Assembly (NCBI GenBank): GCA_013178155.1
Contig: JABLXH010000030.1
Coordinates: forward strand, 33,284-97,283
DNA length: 64,000 nucleotides
Source: Armatimonadota bacterium
GTDB taxonomy: Bacteria > Armatimonadota > Zipacnadia > Zipacnadales > UBA11051
Direction: 5' to 3'
In this document: positions 54,743-62,902 of the stretch, piece after piece
How the letters are laid out: each line of letters opens with the position of its first letter
Position numbering within the stretch: position 1 is the stretch's first letter
Notes under the pieces: model-generated
Seen by the model: only the letters and a program-made list of their open reading frames with translations
The model's database searches: none
What the model was told of the DNA's origin: nothing
Made by a program: the position numbers and the translations under genes

Positions 54743-57217
54743 ATGCGTATGCTGCCGGTGATGGCCACCGCGGTCGGGCTGGGGTTGGCGCTGGTCGGCC
54801 TCGCTGACGCCCAGACCCAGAACCTGCTGCTCAATCCCGGCTTTGACTTCCACAGCTTCGCCAATAGCCGCAACGCCAGCGCGCAAGTCTACACCGCCGG
54901 TTACGTGGCGGGCTGGAACACCGACGCCTATGGTGACATCACGGTCACCACGGCGCCGCACGTGCCTGCTATCAGGCCGGCGGTATTCGTGCGGAACCTC
55001 GTCGCCATCAAGCCGGGCAAGCGCCTGTACCAGTTCATGCTGCTGCCCGAGGTTGGACTGCGCCATGGCGACCGGGCCAGTCTGTCCGTGTACGGCCAGC
55101 AGGGGGCTCCCGATCGCCTGAGGGCCACGATTCGCGTGCTGAAGGTGGATAGCCAGAGCGGCACCTGGAAGCCCAGTGACTTCGGTTGCAGCGACAGGCG
55201 CGAGTTCCCGAAGCACGGCCGTGGCGAGTTGGTGACAGCCGCCGAGCAAAGCGCGACGTCGGGTCCGGAGGGCGCTTTTCTGCTGAAGGTGGAGGGCTGC
55301 GAGATCCCAGGCCGTGTGGTCCAGGAAAGCGTCTCCGGCGATGACCAGATCAACGCCATCGGCCTAGAGGTGGAGCTGCGGAATGTGGGTCAGCGGGACG
55401 TCTGGGTCTATGCCCCATGCCTGGTGAGGGGTCCTGTGGCACTCTCCGGCCTGCCTGAACTGCGGCGCCTGCCGACGTACTACGCGGGCATCCCCCGCAC
55501 CATCCGCAAGCTCTGGCGGGGTGAGCCCATTCACATCCTGGTGATGGGCTCGTCCATTGACCGAGGCAGCGCCAACCCGCCCCTCTACCCGTATGATGAG
55601 GACCCGACCTCCCCCACCTTCAAACAACCTCTGGGGGACCACGATTTCGACGGCCGGGTCGTCGGCAGGCCCGACCTGACCGACACCTTCGGTTGGTGGC
55701 AGCACTACTTTGCGTGGGCTGGACGGCTGCGTGTCGAGCTGCTGCGCAAGTTCGACCTGACCCCCGACAAGATCTGCCTGAACTACATGGCCCGCGACGG
55801 CTCTTCCATCTCGGAGGCCATGACTGGGTTGGCGGAGTACTGCTCGCTTTCGGTCCCCTGCGCGCCCGAAGCCAATGGCCAGAAGGCGGGAAAGACGTGG
55901 CAAGAGCTGTACCCAGGGCTGTTTCAGCGCCCCCAGGGGCCGGGACCCGACCTGATCCTTTTCGGTAGCGGGGCCAACATCAAGACCGATGAGCCTGACG
56001 AAGGCGCCGTGTACGAGGCGGCCATTCGCTGGGTGCAGCAGCGCTATCCCGACTGCGAGTTCCTGTTCTGCATGTGGCAGCGGCAGCGAAGCTACACCGC
56101 CAACACCGGGCACTTGATGGAGCTGGCGCTCAACTACCGAATCCCCTTCCTGGACCTGGGCGACCGCATGGACCAGCTCTCGGCCTACGCCAACAACTAC
56201 GCGCTTTGCACGGACGGCGGGCATCCTCAGGCGGCCGCGCACCATGTGTGGTTCCGGACGGTGGAGCAAGCCTTTGAGGTGGCCGACCCGATCGCCATGG
56301 GGGAGCCGCAGCTCCACCTGCCGCGGCGGCTTTACCCGACCAGCTACCACTGGGAGGGCGAGGTGCGGACCTACTCGGCCGGGTCGCCGCGCCTGCATGG
56401 GAACATGCTGGTGCTGGACGACTCACAGGTCACCACCTGGGCTGCGGTCACGGAGGCGGACGCCCCCGAGACACTGGTGGATGGCCAGAAGGTGCGACTG
56501 ACCCGCAACTCGCCTCAGCGTGACCTGCGTAGTTGCTCCTTCACCGCCGGCCGCTTCAGTCTGGGTGACCGGCACATCCTGGAACTAACGGGGGCACATT
56601 CCAGGCTCATCGCCGCCGACTGCCGGGTCTGTCCGGGTCGGCAGTTCATCCCTGTGGACAGCCGCCAGTGGGATCTGGGCGGCAGGCAGCCAACTGACTT
56701 CGCCAGCGCCTGGGGGGCACCCTATGGCACCAAGCAGGTGCTACTGGCCACCGGGCCTGCGCTGCAGGTGGATGTGGTGGGGACGGACCTGGCGGTGGCA
56801 TGGGTGGATGCGCCCGATGGCGGCAGTTTCCGCCTGCTGGTAGACGGCCAGGAGCGCCTGCAGGTGACCGCCAACGTGCCGTACCAGGACGCCAGCGGTC
56901 AGCGGCACTACCTGGAGAACCGGCGGGCGGTCCGCGGTCTGCCCTACGGCGTGCACCGGGTTCGCATTGAGCCCCTCACCGGCGCGGTCGCCATCCTCGG
57001 GCTCTTTGCCTATGATTCGCGGCCCAGCGACGAGGCGACCCGCGAGCTGACCGGCCTGGCGGCGCCGGGTGACGTTGTTCAGTTCACCCCGCCATTTCGG
57101 GCGCGGCCGCTGATCATCTGCACGGGGGGACTGGAACTCGAGCGCGATGGGGTCACGCCCGGACAGGTCATCTTCGGTGGCGCGGGACCGGGTCAATACC
57201 GGGTTGTTGGTGAATAG
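54743..57217 (+). CDS. Secreted multidomain SGNH hydrolase
   Basis: 824 residues: signal peptide (VMATAVGLGLALVGLADA), then a jelly-roll, CBM-like N-terminal domain (LLLNPGFDFHSFANS, about 25-220). An SGNH hydrolase core follows with ILVMGSSIDRGSANPP (block I Ser), LILFGSGANIKTDEPDE (the block III Asn region) and CTDGGHPQAAAHHVW (block V Asp-His). Two further beta-rich domains run to the end. A large insertion follows block I (PLYPYDEDPTSPTF). Probable deacetylase or esterase acting on polysaccharide. AAGGA lies 9 bases before the ATG; the gene is 35 bases after the GH20-like gene and probably belongs to the same transcript. Confidence 0.78.
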   Translation: MRMLPVMATAVGLGLALVGLADAQTQNLLLNPGFDFHSFANSRNASAQVYTAGYVAGWNTDAYGDITVTTAPHVPAIRPAVFVRNLVAIKPGKRLYQFMLLPEVGLRHGDRASLSVYGQQGAPDRLRATIRVLKVDSQSGTWKPSDFGCSDRREFPKHGRGELVTAAEQSATSGPEGAFLLKVEGCEIPGRVVQESVSGDDQINAIGLEVELRNVGQRDVWVYAPCLVRGPVALSGLPELRRLPTYYAGIPRTIRKLWRGEPIHILVMGSSIDRGSANPPLYPYDEDPTSPTFKQPLGDHDFDGRVVGRPDLTDTFGWWQHYFAWAGRLRVELLRKFDLTPDKICLNYMARDGSSISEAMTGLAEYCSLSVPCAPEANGQKAGKTWQELYPGLFQRPQGPGPDLILFGSGANIKTDEPDEGAVYEAAIRWVQQRYPDCEFLFCMWQRQRSYTANTGHLMELALNYRIPFLDLGDRMDQLSAYANNYALCTDGGHPQAAAHHVWFRTVEQAFEVADPIAMGEPQLHLPRRLYPTSYHWEGEVRTYSAGSPRLHGNMLVLDDSQVTTWAAVTEADAPETLVDGQKVRLTRNSPQRDLRSCSFTAGRFSLGDRHILELTGAHSRLIAADCRVCPGRQFIPVDSRQWDLGGRQPTDFASAWGAPYGTKQVLLATGPALQVDVVGTDLAVAWVDAPDGGSFRLLVDGQERLQVTANVPYQDASGQRHYLENRRAVRGLPYGVHRVRIEPLTGAVAILGLFAYDSRPSDEATRELTGLAAPGDVVQFTPPFRARPLIICTGGLELERDGVTPGQVIFGGAGPGQYRVVGE

Positions 57218-57233
57218 GCAGCAGCAGCGTGCT

Positions 57234-57794
57234 TCAGGGGTGCGCCTGATGCGGCCTTCTGGCCGACTTGACGCGAGCCAGAGTTATCGTGGTCTGCTTG
57301 CGCTTATCGTCGCGCCTCACGCCCACGGTGTAGTTCCCCTGCGGATCGCGCCAGTTGAGGAGCGTAAGCTTGCCGCCGGACATCTCCTGCTCAACAAGCT
57401 TCAGTTCCGGCGAGTCGTAGCGGAGACGGTAGAAGTCCAGCACCTCCCGGTAAGGGTCCCTGGTGACCAGTTCAGCTCCGGCGGTCAGGTCGCTCCCCTC
57501 GCGCACCAGTTGGCTGCTGGTCACACGAGCCCCGGGGTAGAAGGCTATCCCCACCTCGGCTTCGGTAGCGCCCGCCACCATGCGGACATCTGGCCGGCTC
57601 CCCGTCTTTCGCCCCTGGGCAGCCGCCTGGCGGACCTTGTTACTGGTCTCGATGACGATTCGGGAGCCACTCGCGGCTCCTTCGGCCTCCGAAGAGCGCT
57701 GCCGACAGCCAGCGAACGCGCCTGCCAAGACCAGCAGACAGACCGCCGCGGCCATGGCCCGGCGGCCTGTCTGCGGCATTTCCACAGCTCTCAC
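57234..57794 (-). CDS. Lipoprotein of unknown function
   Basis: 186 residues. A signal peptide with lipobox LAGAFAGC gives a lipidated Cys at about position 30. The mature part has IAFYPGARVTSSQLVREG and VLDFYRLRYDSPELK, a motif of repeated small envelope proteins in which a positive FYPGA segment is followed by an alpha/beta fold. TLLNWRDPQGNYTVGVRRDD closes the fold. No named family is recognised. A GTG start at 57794 lies 3 bases after the superoxide dismutase stop, with GGAGG 10 bases upstream. Probably expressed with it. Confidence 0.65.
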   Translation of the reverse strand: MRAVEMPQTGRRAMAAAVCLLVLAGAFAGCRQRSSEAEGAASGSRIVIETSNKVRQAAAQGRKTGSRPDVRMVAGATEAEVGIAFYPGARVTSSQLVREGSDLTAGAELVTRDPYREVLDFYRLRYDSPELKLVEQEMSGGKLTLLNWRDPQGNYTVGVRRDDKRKQTTITLARVKSARRPHQAHP

Positions 57795-57797
57795 GCC

Positions 57798-58523
57798 TCA
57801 CTGACCTCCGGCCGCCTGGAACCGCTCGTTGATGCGGTCCCAGTGGAGGTTCTGAAAGAAGACGTCGAGGTACTTGCCCTTGTCTGGGCCGTAGTCGTGG
57901 TAGAAGGCGTGCTCCCAGCAGTCCAGCGCAACCACCGGCACCGCCCCCCACACGGCGCCCAGTTGGTGGGACTCCACGCTGAAGTTGACCAGGCGCCCAC
58001 AACTGGGGTCCCAGCACGTGACGCCCCACCCGATACCCGCCGCGATGGCTGCTGCCCGTAGATCGGCGACCCACTTGGTCAGCGAGCCGAAGTCCCGCTC
58101 AAGCGCGGCGACCACAGCTTGGCCGCCCGCGCCTCCATCGCCACCGAGATTGCTGAAATAGACCTCGTGCAGGATCTGACCGCAGGCGTGGAAGGTCTCC
58201 TGCTTCTTCAGGCCCGCGTAGGTCTTGGCGTCAAAGCCGGCCGCAGCCGGGTCCATCGCGGCCAGCGCGGTCTCCACTGCATTGCGCCCGTCTACGTAGC
58301 CCTTGAAGTGCCGGTCATGGTGCCAGGTCACCAACTGCTCAGACAGGCCCTTCAACGCATTGTAGGCGTACGGCAGCGGAGGCAGCACATGCTGGCCAGG
58401 GGCCACCGCGGCAGCAGCGGGCCGGGCCAGGGTCAGGCCCCCTGCACTCAGCAGGGCGCCACCACCGACTGCTGCCAGGGTCTGCCCAAGGAACTCACGC
58501 CGTGTTATCCGTGGCATCATCAT
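57798..58523 (-). CDS. Fe/Mn superoxide dismutase with Tat signal
   Basis: Converts superoxide to peroxide and oxygen, here outside the cytoplasm. ATG 58523 (GAAAGG 7 bases upstream) gives 241 residues. An N-terminal twin-arginine signal ITRREFLGQTLAAVGGG ends in an Ala-rich stretch, followed by the SOD domain. Metal ligands: His in VTWHHDRHFKGYVDG, His in CGQILHEVYFSNLGG, Asp and His in VVALDCWEHAFYHDYG. The site is complete. Fe or Mn preference cannot be told. Exported SODs of this family with Tat signals are known in several phyla. It sits between the SPFH gene and the lipoprotein gene. Confidence 0.93.
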   Translation of the reverse strand: MMMPRITRREFLGQTLAAVGGGALLSAGGLTLARPAAAAVAPGQHVLPPLPYAYNALKGLSEQLVTWHHDRHFKGYVDGRNAVETALAAMDPAAAGFDAKTYAGLKKQETFHACGQILHEVYFSNLGGDGGAGGQAVVAALERDFGSLTKWVADLRAAAIAAGIGWGVTCWDPSCGRLVNFSVESHQLGAVWGAVPVVALDCWEHAFYHDYGPDKGKYLDVFFQNLHWDRINERFQAAGGQ

Positions 58524-58575
58524 CACCGTGCCTTTCCCGCAGTATGCCCACAGACGGTAGCTCTGGTTGGTCGGT

Positions 58576-59535
58576 TCAGACGGCCGCTGGCGGGGCTGGT
58601 GGCTCCGGCTCCGCCGTGATGCCGGTCTGCCCCTCCTTGAAGGCATCGCCAATAGCAGCCATGGCGCCCAGCATTCCCATGGCCTCGACCGGCAGAAAGA
58701 TCTTGGTGGCCTTGCCATTGGCCACGCGGCCGAGCATCTCCAGATACTTCACTGCCAGCAAGTCGGGGGTGGGGCGACCGGAGTGAATTGCGTCAAAGAC
58801 CGTCTTGATGGCCTGTGCCTCACCTTCGGCGACGGTCCGCTGGCGGAACTGCTCGGCCTCGGCCACCCTGCGGATGGCCTCCGCCTCCCCTTCGGCGCGG
58901 TTGATGCGCGCCTGCCGCTCGCCCTCCGCCTGCAGGATCTGAGACTGCTTAACGCCCTCCGCCTCAAGCACGGCCGCCCGCTTGTCGCGCTCGGCCTTCA
59001 TCTGCCGACTCATGGCCTCGGTGATGTCGCGCGGCGGCTCGATGGCCTGGAGTTCAACGCGGGTGACCCGCACGCCCCACTTGTCGGTAGCGTCGTCCAG
59101 AATCTGGCGGAGCTGGGCGTTGATGCGCTCGCGGGAGACCAGCGCTTCGTCCAACTGCAGTTCGCCGATGATGTTACGCAGGTTGGTCTGGGCCAGCTTG
59201 ATGGCCGCCAGACGGAAGTCGGTGACATTGTAGATGTTGCGGAAGGGATCCGTGACCTCAAAGTAGACGACGGCGTCCACCGTCAGCGTGGCGTTGTCCT
59301 TGGTAATCACGACCTGCGGCGAGACGTCTAGCACGGTCTCCCGCATGTCTACGAACGTGATGGATTGCACGAAGGGGAAAACCAGCGTCAAACCCGGGTC
59401 AGCGGTGCGGACGTACTTGCCGAAGGTGGCCACCACGCCGCGCTGGTGCTGCCGGACGACGTACACCGACTTGCCGATGATGACGATCACGAGGATCGCC
59501 AGGACGATCACGCCGAAGATGCCCGCGCCTTCCAT
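58576..59535 (-). CDS. SPFH/stomatin-like membrane protease-associated protein
   Basis: Prohibitin-type membrane scaffold, often called slipin or QmcA-like. 319 residues: an N-terminal membrane helix (GVIVLAILVIVIIGKSVYVV), the SPFH domain (QRGVVATFGKYVRTADPGL, DVSPQVVITKDNATLTVDAVVYF), then a long Ala/Glu-rich coiled coil (AERDKRAAVLEAEGVKQSQI). The Pro/Ala-rich tail is typical. AGGAGG lies 8 bases before the ATG. It follows nfeD by 12 bases; SPFH-NfeD pairs are a conserved unit thought to organise membrane microdomains. Confidence 0.93.
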   Translation of the reverse strand: MEGAGIFGVIVLAILVIVIIGKSVYVVRQHQRGVVATFGKYVRTADPGLTLVFPFVQSITFVDMRETVLDVSPQVVITKDNATLTVDAVVYFEVTDPFRNIYNVTDFRLAAIKLAQTNLRNIIGELQLDEALVSRERINAQLRQILDDATDKWGVRVTRVELQAIEPPRDITEAMSRQMKAERDKRAAVLEAEGVKQSQILQAEGERQARINRAEGEAEAIRRVAEAEQFRQRTVAEGEAQAIKTVFDAIHSGRPTPDLLAVKYLEMLGRVANGKATKIFLPVEAMGMLGAMAAIGDAFKEGQTGITAEPEPPAPPAAV

Positions 59536-59547
59536 GTTTGGGTCCTC

Positions 59548-60027
59548 CTAGGGTTTGCTGGGGGGCTGGGACTGGCTGGAGCCGTTGTCGGTCTCCGTAC
59601 CGGCGAACACCTGCACCACGCGCAGAGTAGTGCCCTGCACGCTTTCAACACGTGCGCGGACGCCCTGCGGAATGCGCGTTTCGGATCTCGCGCGCCACTC
59701 TTCCGACCCGACGCGGATGCGGCCCGTATTCTGGTCGGGGTCCACCGCCTCCAGCACCACCCCGACCTGCCCGACGATCTGGTCCACGTTCGATGGCACC
59801 GTCACCCGGGCGTGGATGCTGCGGGCCAGGCGGCGGGTTGCCAACAGCAGTGCCGCCGAGACGACGGCGAAGATGAGCCACTGGATCCATGCCGCCTCGA
59901 TCCATACCGCTGCCAGGGCGGTCACCAGCGCCGCGGCGCCGATCCACATCAGGAAAAAGGTCGTTGTGAAGATCTCCAGGATGAGCAGGACCAGACCCAC
60001 AATGAGCCAGATTATGCCAGGATGCAT
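59548..60027 (-). CDS. nfeD: NfeD family protein
   Basis: Membrane partner of SPFH proteins. 159 residues of the short NfeD form: membrane helices at the N-terminus (IIWLIVGLVLLILEIFTTTFFL; ALVTALAAVWIEAAW; WLIFAVVSAALLLATRR), then a C-terminal OB-fold domain (IVGQVGVVLEAVDPDQNTGRIRV, EWRARSETRIPQG). It has no N-terminal ClpP-like protease domain. AGGAGG lies 8 bases before the ATG. Located between nikR and the SPFH gene. Confidence 0.93.
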   Translation of the reverse strand: MHPGIIWLIVGLVLLILEIFTTTFFLMWIGAAALVTALAAVWIEAAWIQWLIFAVVSAALLLATRRLARSIHARVTVPSNVDQIVGQVGVVLEAVDPDQNTGRIRVGSEEWRARSETRIPQGVRARVESVQGTTLRVVQVFAGTETDNGSSQSQPPSKP

Positions 60028-60177
60028 CGGTTAGGCCTCCTGTGGCGAGGGCAAGCCTGACCCTCTATCTGTGTTCGCCGCCCGAAAGCTCAATCCTGCG
60101 TGGCCGGCTGTGGACCTCACGCCCGAGGCCGTCGCTCCGCGCCTTGCACAAGTGTCCGCAGGCCGGGGCGCCCCCCG

Positions 60178-60594
60178 CTAATGGAGTTGTGCCGTCGCCG
60201 TGGCGGTCAGGCCGCCATGCTTCACACCGCGGGCGCTCAACAGACGGTCGGCGATAGCCTTGACCTCGTGGCTCTGGCCCCGCACAACAATCACCTCGAG
60301 GCAATGGCGCTGGTCCATGTGCACGTGCGTTGCACAGACGATGGCATTGCTGTGCTCGTGCTGCAGGCTTGTCAAGGTCTCTTGTAGTTCGCGGGTGTGG
60401 TGATCGTAAACAAGGGTCACGGTCCCGACCACGGGGCTATCAGGGGTCTCCCATTGCCGACGCACCAGGAAGTCGCGGACGATGTCGCGGATTGCTTCGG
60501 ACCGGGTGCGGTAGGAAGCCTGCGCGATGGCCTGGTCAAACTCCTGCAGCAAGCTGGCTGGCATGGAGACCCCAAAGCGCTCAAGCGGTTCCAT
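60178..60594 (-). CDS. nikR: Nickel-responsive regulator NikR
   Basis: Ribbon-helix-helix repressor of nickel uptake genes. 138 residues: N-terminal RHH (RFGVSMPASLLQEFD, RSEAIRDIVRDFL) and a C-terminal ACT-like nickel domain (VGTVTLVYDHHTRELQ). All four nickel ligands are seen: His79, His90, His92 and Cys98 (ATHVHMDQRHCLE). No nickel transporter or GTATGA-type operator is seen in the window. Start ATG 60594 with GGAGG 6 bases upstream overlaps the glycosyltransferase end by 14 bases. The 150-base gap after it holds no recognised signal beyond weak promoter-like sequence for nfeD. Confidence 0.95.
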   Translation of the reverse strand: MEPLERFGVSMPASLLQEFDQAIAQASYRTRSEAIRDIVRDFLVRRQWETPDSPVVGTVTLVYDHHTRELQETLTSLQHEHSNAIVCATHVHMDQRHCLEVIVVRGQSHEVKAIADRLLSARGVKHGGLTATATAQLH

Positions 60595-61723
60595 GGTTTG
60601 CCTCCCCGATCAGTGATTTGCCCAGGAGCTCCTCATAGACGGCCATGTGGCGCGCCAGAAGGCGTTGGGGGGTGTAGAGGGCCAGGGCTCGTTGGCGTCC
60701 GGCCTGGCCCATCCTTGCTCGGCGAGCCGGGTCGGCGGCCAGTTCGTTGATCCGGTCGGACAGGGCGCGGGCATCGCCGCGCGGAAAGACGCAGCAGGTC
60801 TCACCCTCTTGCCCCACCTCTGCGACACCCGGCAGGTCGCTGCAGATCACCGGTTTGCCGCACAGCATCGCCTCCACCTGCACGATGCCGAAGGCCTCGC
60901 CGCGCCCGCTGGATGGCAGAACAACCACGTCGGCCGCGTGGTACTGATACACGAGCTCTTCATCCGGCACTCGGCCCAGGAATCGCACCCGGCTGGTAAC
61001 ACCCAGGTCGGTGGCGAGGCGGCGTAGGCGGCCGGCCTGTTCGCCCCGGCCCACTATGGTGAGCTCACCGTCAACCCACTGCATGGCTCGCAGCAAGTCC
61101 GGCAAACCCTTGTAGGGCGTCAGGCGCCCCACAAACAGAACGCGGCAGGGCCCGCCACCGGCCTGGTGGGCCAGCCTTTCCTGCCCGGTGTCCGGCAGGC
61201 GAAGGCGAGCCGGGTCAACGCTGGGTGGGATGAAGACACACTTGTCAAGCCACGGTCTGAGCACCGGGGACGTCTCGGCGTAGCGGTGGGAACTGGCGAT
61301 GATACGGTCCGCCCGGGCCAGTGCCCGCTCCAGTGTGGGTCGGACCAGCGCCTGCAGGCGGCGAAACCGTGAGATGTCCATGTGGTAATGCAGGACCAGT
61401 GGACCATCGAAGCGCGAGCGGAGTACTGACCACAACCCAAAGGGGTAGGGATGGTGAACCTCGACCAGCTCGGGGCGCAGTCGGCGGACCCAGGCCGTCA
61501 TCGGTGGGCTAAACGGCGTGTTGGCGAGAGTGCCGACGGTGGCGCAGCGGATGATGCGAACGCCGCAATGAGTCTCAGACCGCGTCCAGGGGTAGCGAGA
61601 ACAAGTCAGCGTGGTGACGTCGTGCCCCAGGCCGGCCGCACGCTCGCAGACGGAGCGGACCACCGACTCGATACCCCCTTCATCCGGCCAGTACCGGCGA
61701 TACACGTGCAGGAATGCTGCCAT
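60581..61723 (-). CDS. Glycosyltransferase, family 4 type
   Basis: 380-residue GT-B transferase. N-terminal loop FLHVYRRYWPDEGGIESVVR, acceptor half VEVHHPYPFGLWSVLRSRF and LVLHYHMDISRF. Donor half VLFVGRLTPYKGLPDLLRAM, LTIVGRGEQAGRL and the E-x7-E motif GEAFGIVQVEAMLCGKPVICS. Resembles mannosyltransferases of surface glycan clusters, but sugar specificity is open. A promoter lies just upstream and nikR overlaps its 3' end. Confidence 0.9.
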   Translation of the reverse strand: MAAFLHVYRRYWPDEGGIESVVRSVCERAAGLGHDVTTLTCSRYPWTRSETHCGVRIIRCATVGTLANTPFSPPMTAWVRRLRPELVEVHHPYPFGLWSVLRSRFDGPLVLHYHMDISRFRRLQALVRPTLERALARADRIIASSHRYAETSPVLRPWLDKCVFIPPSVDPARLRLPDTGQERLAHQAGGGPCRVLFVGRLTPYKGLPDLLRAMQWVDGELTIVGRGEQAGRLRRLATDLGVTSRVRFLGRVPDEELVYQYHAADVVVLPSSGRGEAFGIVQVEAMLCGKPVICSDLPGVAEVGQEGETCCVFPRGDARALSDRINELAADPARRARMGQAGRQRALALYTPQRLLARHMAVYEELLGKSLIGEANHGTA

Positions 61724-61758
61724 CGGTCCTTCCGCGGCCGCGAGGAGCAGCCGCCTCG

Positions 61759-61787
61759 ATGATACATTTTCGGGTCGGGGGGGGCAA
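61759..61787 (-). promoter_or_regulatory. Promoter of the glycosyltransferase-nikR transcript
   Basis: Minus strand TTGCCC (61787-61782), a 17-base spacer and TATCAT (61764-61759). The predicted start is near 61752, about 29 bases before the ATG. The spacer starts in an 8-base C-run, so indels there would change spacing. Confidence 0.6.
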
Positions 61788-61870
61788 CTGCTGCCTCCGG
61801 CAGACAGGTGCGAGGCCGGCTCTCCGGGAAGTTACGGTAAGACGGTTGGAGCATGCGCGGAGGGTGAACC

Positions 61871-62902
61871 GTGGCCTACCCGGGAGTCGTCGAAGACCTG
61901 AAGATATGCGCCCAGCGAGGCATCCCCTCGCGCGTACCCGTGTTTGCGCTGGGCGAGGAGTTCGATGTGGAGCAGTACGGGGTGGACTACCGGGAGTACA
62001 TCTGGAGTGTTGACAAGATGGTGGAATGTCAGCTCCATGCGGTGGAAAACTTCGACTACGACTGGATCCTGCTGCACCCCGACGACTACATCGAACTCGA
62101 GCCCCTGGGCGTGGAGACGCAGGCGGGGGAGCGCATTCCTCCTGCCGCGGTCTTCTGCCCCCCTGCCACCCGACAGACACTGGCGAGACTGAGACTGCCG
62201 GACGAGACCAGAGCCGGACGCATGCCCGTACACCTGGAGGCCCTGGCTGGCATCAAGGCAGCTTACGGCGAGAAGCTGGTCGTCAGTGGGCGGTGCGCGG
62301 CCCCCTTCTCCGCCACGGCACTGCTCTATGGCGTGGGCGAGGCGTTGATGCTGCTGCTGGACGACGAGAGGCTGTTCCGGGACACGTGTGAGTTCTTTGT
62401 CGAGCTGATGAGCAACTGGGGAGTGGCCCAGGTCCAGGCTGGTGCCGATGCCATCTGGCTGGGTGACTGCGTGGCCTCCTCCGGCTTCTGCTCGCCTCAG
62501 CATTACGGGGACGTGGCAGTGGAGCCGGCCTACCGGGTCGCCGAGGCGATCAAGGCGGCGGGCGGCACCGTCATCTACCACGCCGGCGAGCATTCACTTT
62601 CGCACCTGAGGATCGCCGCCGACTACTTTGACATCATCAACGTGGGCGAGGATCTTGACATGGCGAAGGCCAAGACTGCCCTTGGGGGCCAGGTCTGTCT
62701 CTCCGGCAACGCCCATCCCATCAGACTCATGCAGTGCCGCAGTCTGGACGAGGTCGCGGCGGAAACGACGCGTATCGTCGAAGCCGGGAAGACCGGAGGC
62801 GGCTACATCTTCAACACTGGCGAGGGGATACCGCGTCAGGTGCATCCCAACGTTGTCCACAGCATGGTCCAGACGGCCAAGGAAAGGGGCGTATACAGTT
62901 GA
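61871..62902 (+). CDS. Uroporphyrinogen decarboxylase-like protein
   Basis: 343 residues from GTG 61871, with GGAGGG 6 bases upstream. UroD fold: SRVPVFALGEEFDVEQYG, VVSGRCAAPFSATALLYG, ADAIWLGDCVASSGFCSPQHYGDV, and GGTVIYHAGEHSLSHL near the Zn-ligand region. HSCG of the copy at 11576 is replaced here by HAGE, so the zinc Cys is missing. GGGYIFNTGEGIPRQV is a family C-terminal signature of substrate binding. The function is therefore neither clear methyl transfer nor porphyrin synthesis. Its TGA overlaps the TTG of the alkaline phosphatase gene, indicating coupling. Confidence 0.8.
   Translation: MAYPGVVEDLKICAQRGIPSRVPVFALGEEFDVEQYGVDYREYIWSVDKMVECQLHAVENFDYDWILLHPDDYIELEPLGVETQAGERIPPAAVFCPPATRQTLARLRLPDETRAGRMPVHLEALAGIKAAYGEKLVVSGRCAAPFSATALLYGVGEALMLLLDDERLFRDTCEFFVELMSNWGVAQVQAGADAIWLGDCVASSGFCSPQHYGDVAVEPAYRVAEAIKAAGGTVIYHAGEHSLSHLRIAADYFDIINVGEDLDMAKAKTALGGQVCLSGNAHPIRLMQCRSLDEVAAETTRIVEAGKTGGGYIFNTGEGIPRQVHPNVVHSMVQTAKERGVYS

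Noticed and set aside
60028..60177. Promoter for nfeD-SPFH with TTGAGC and an AGATAG-like -10
   Set aside because: The -10 matches poorly and spacing is uncertain; it was left out as a feature.
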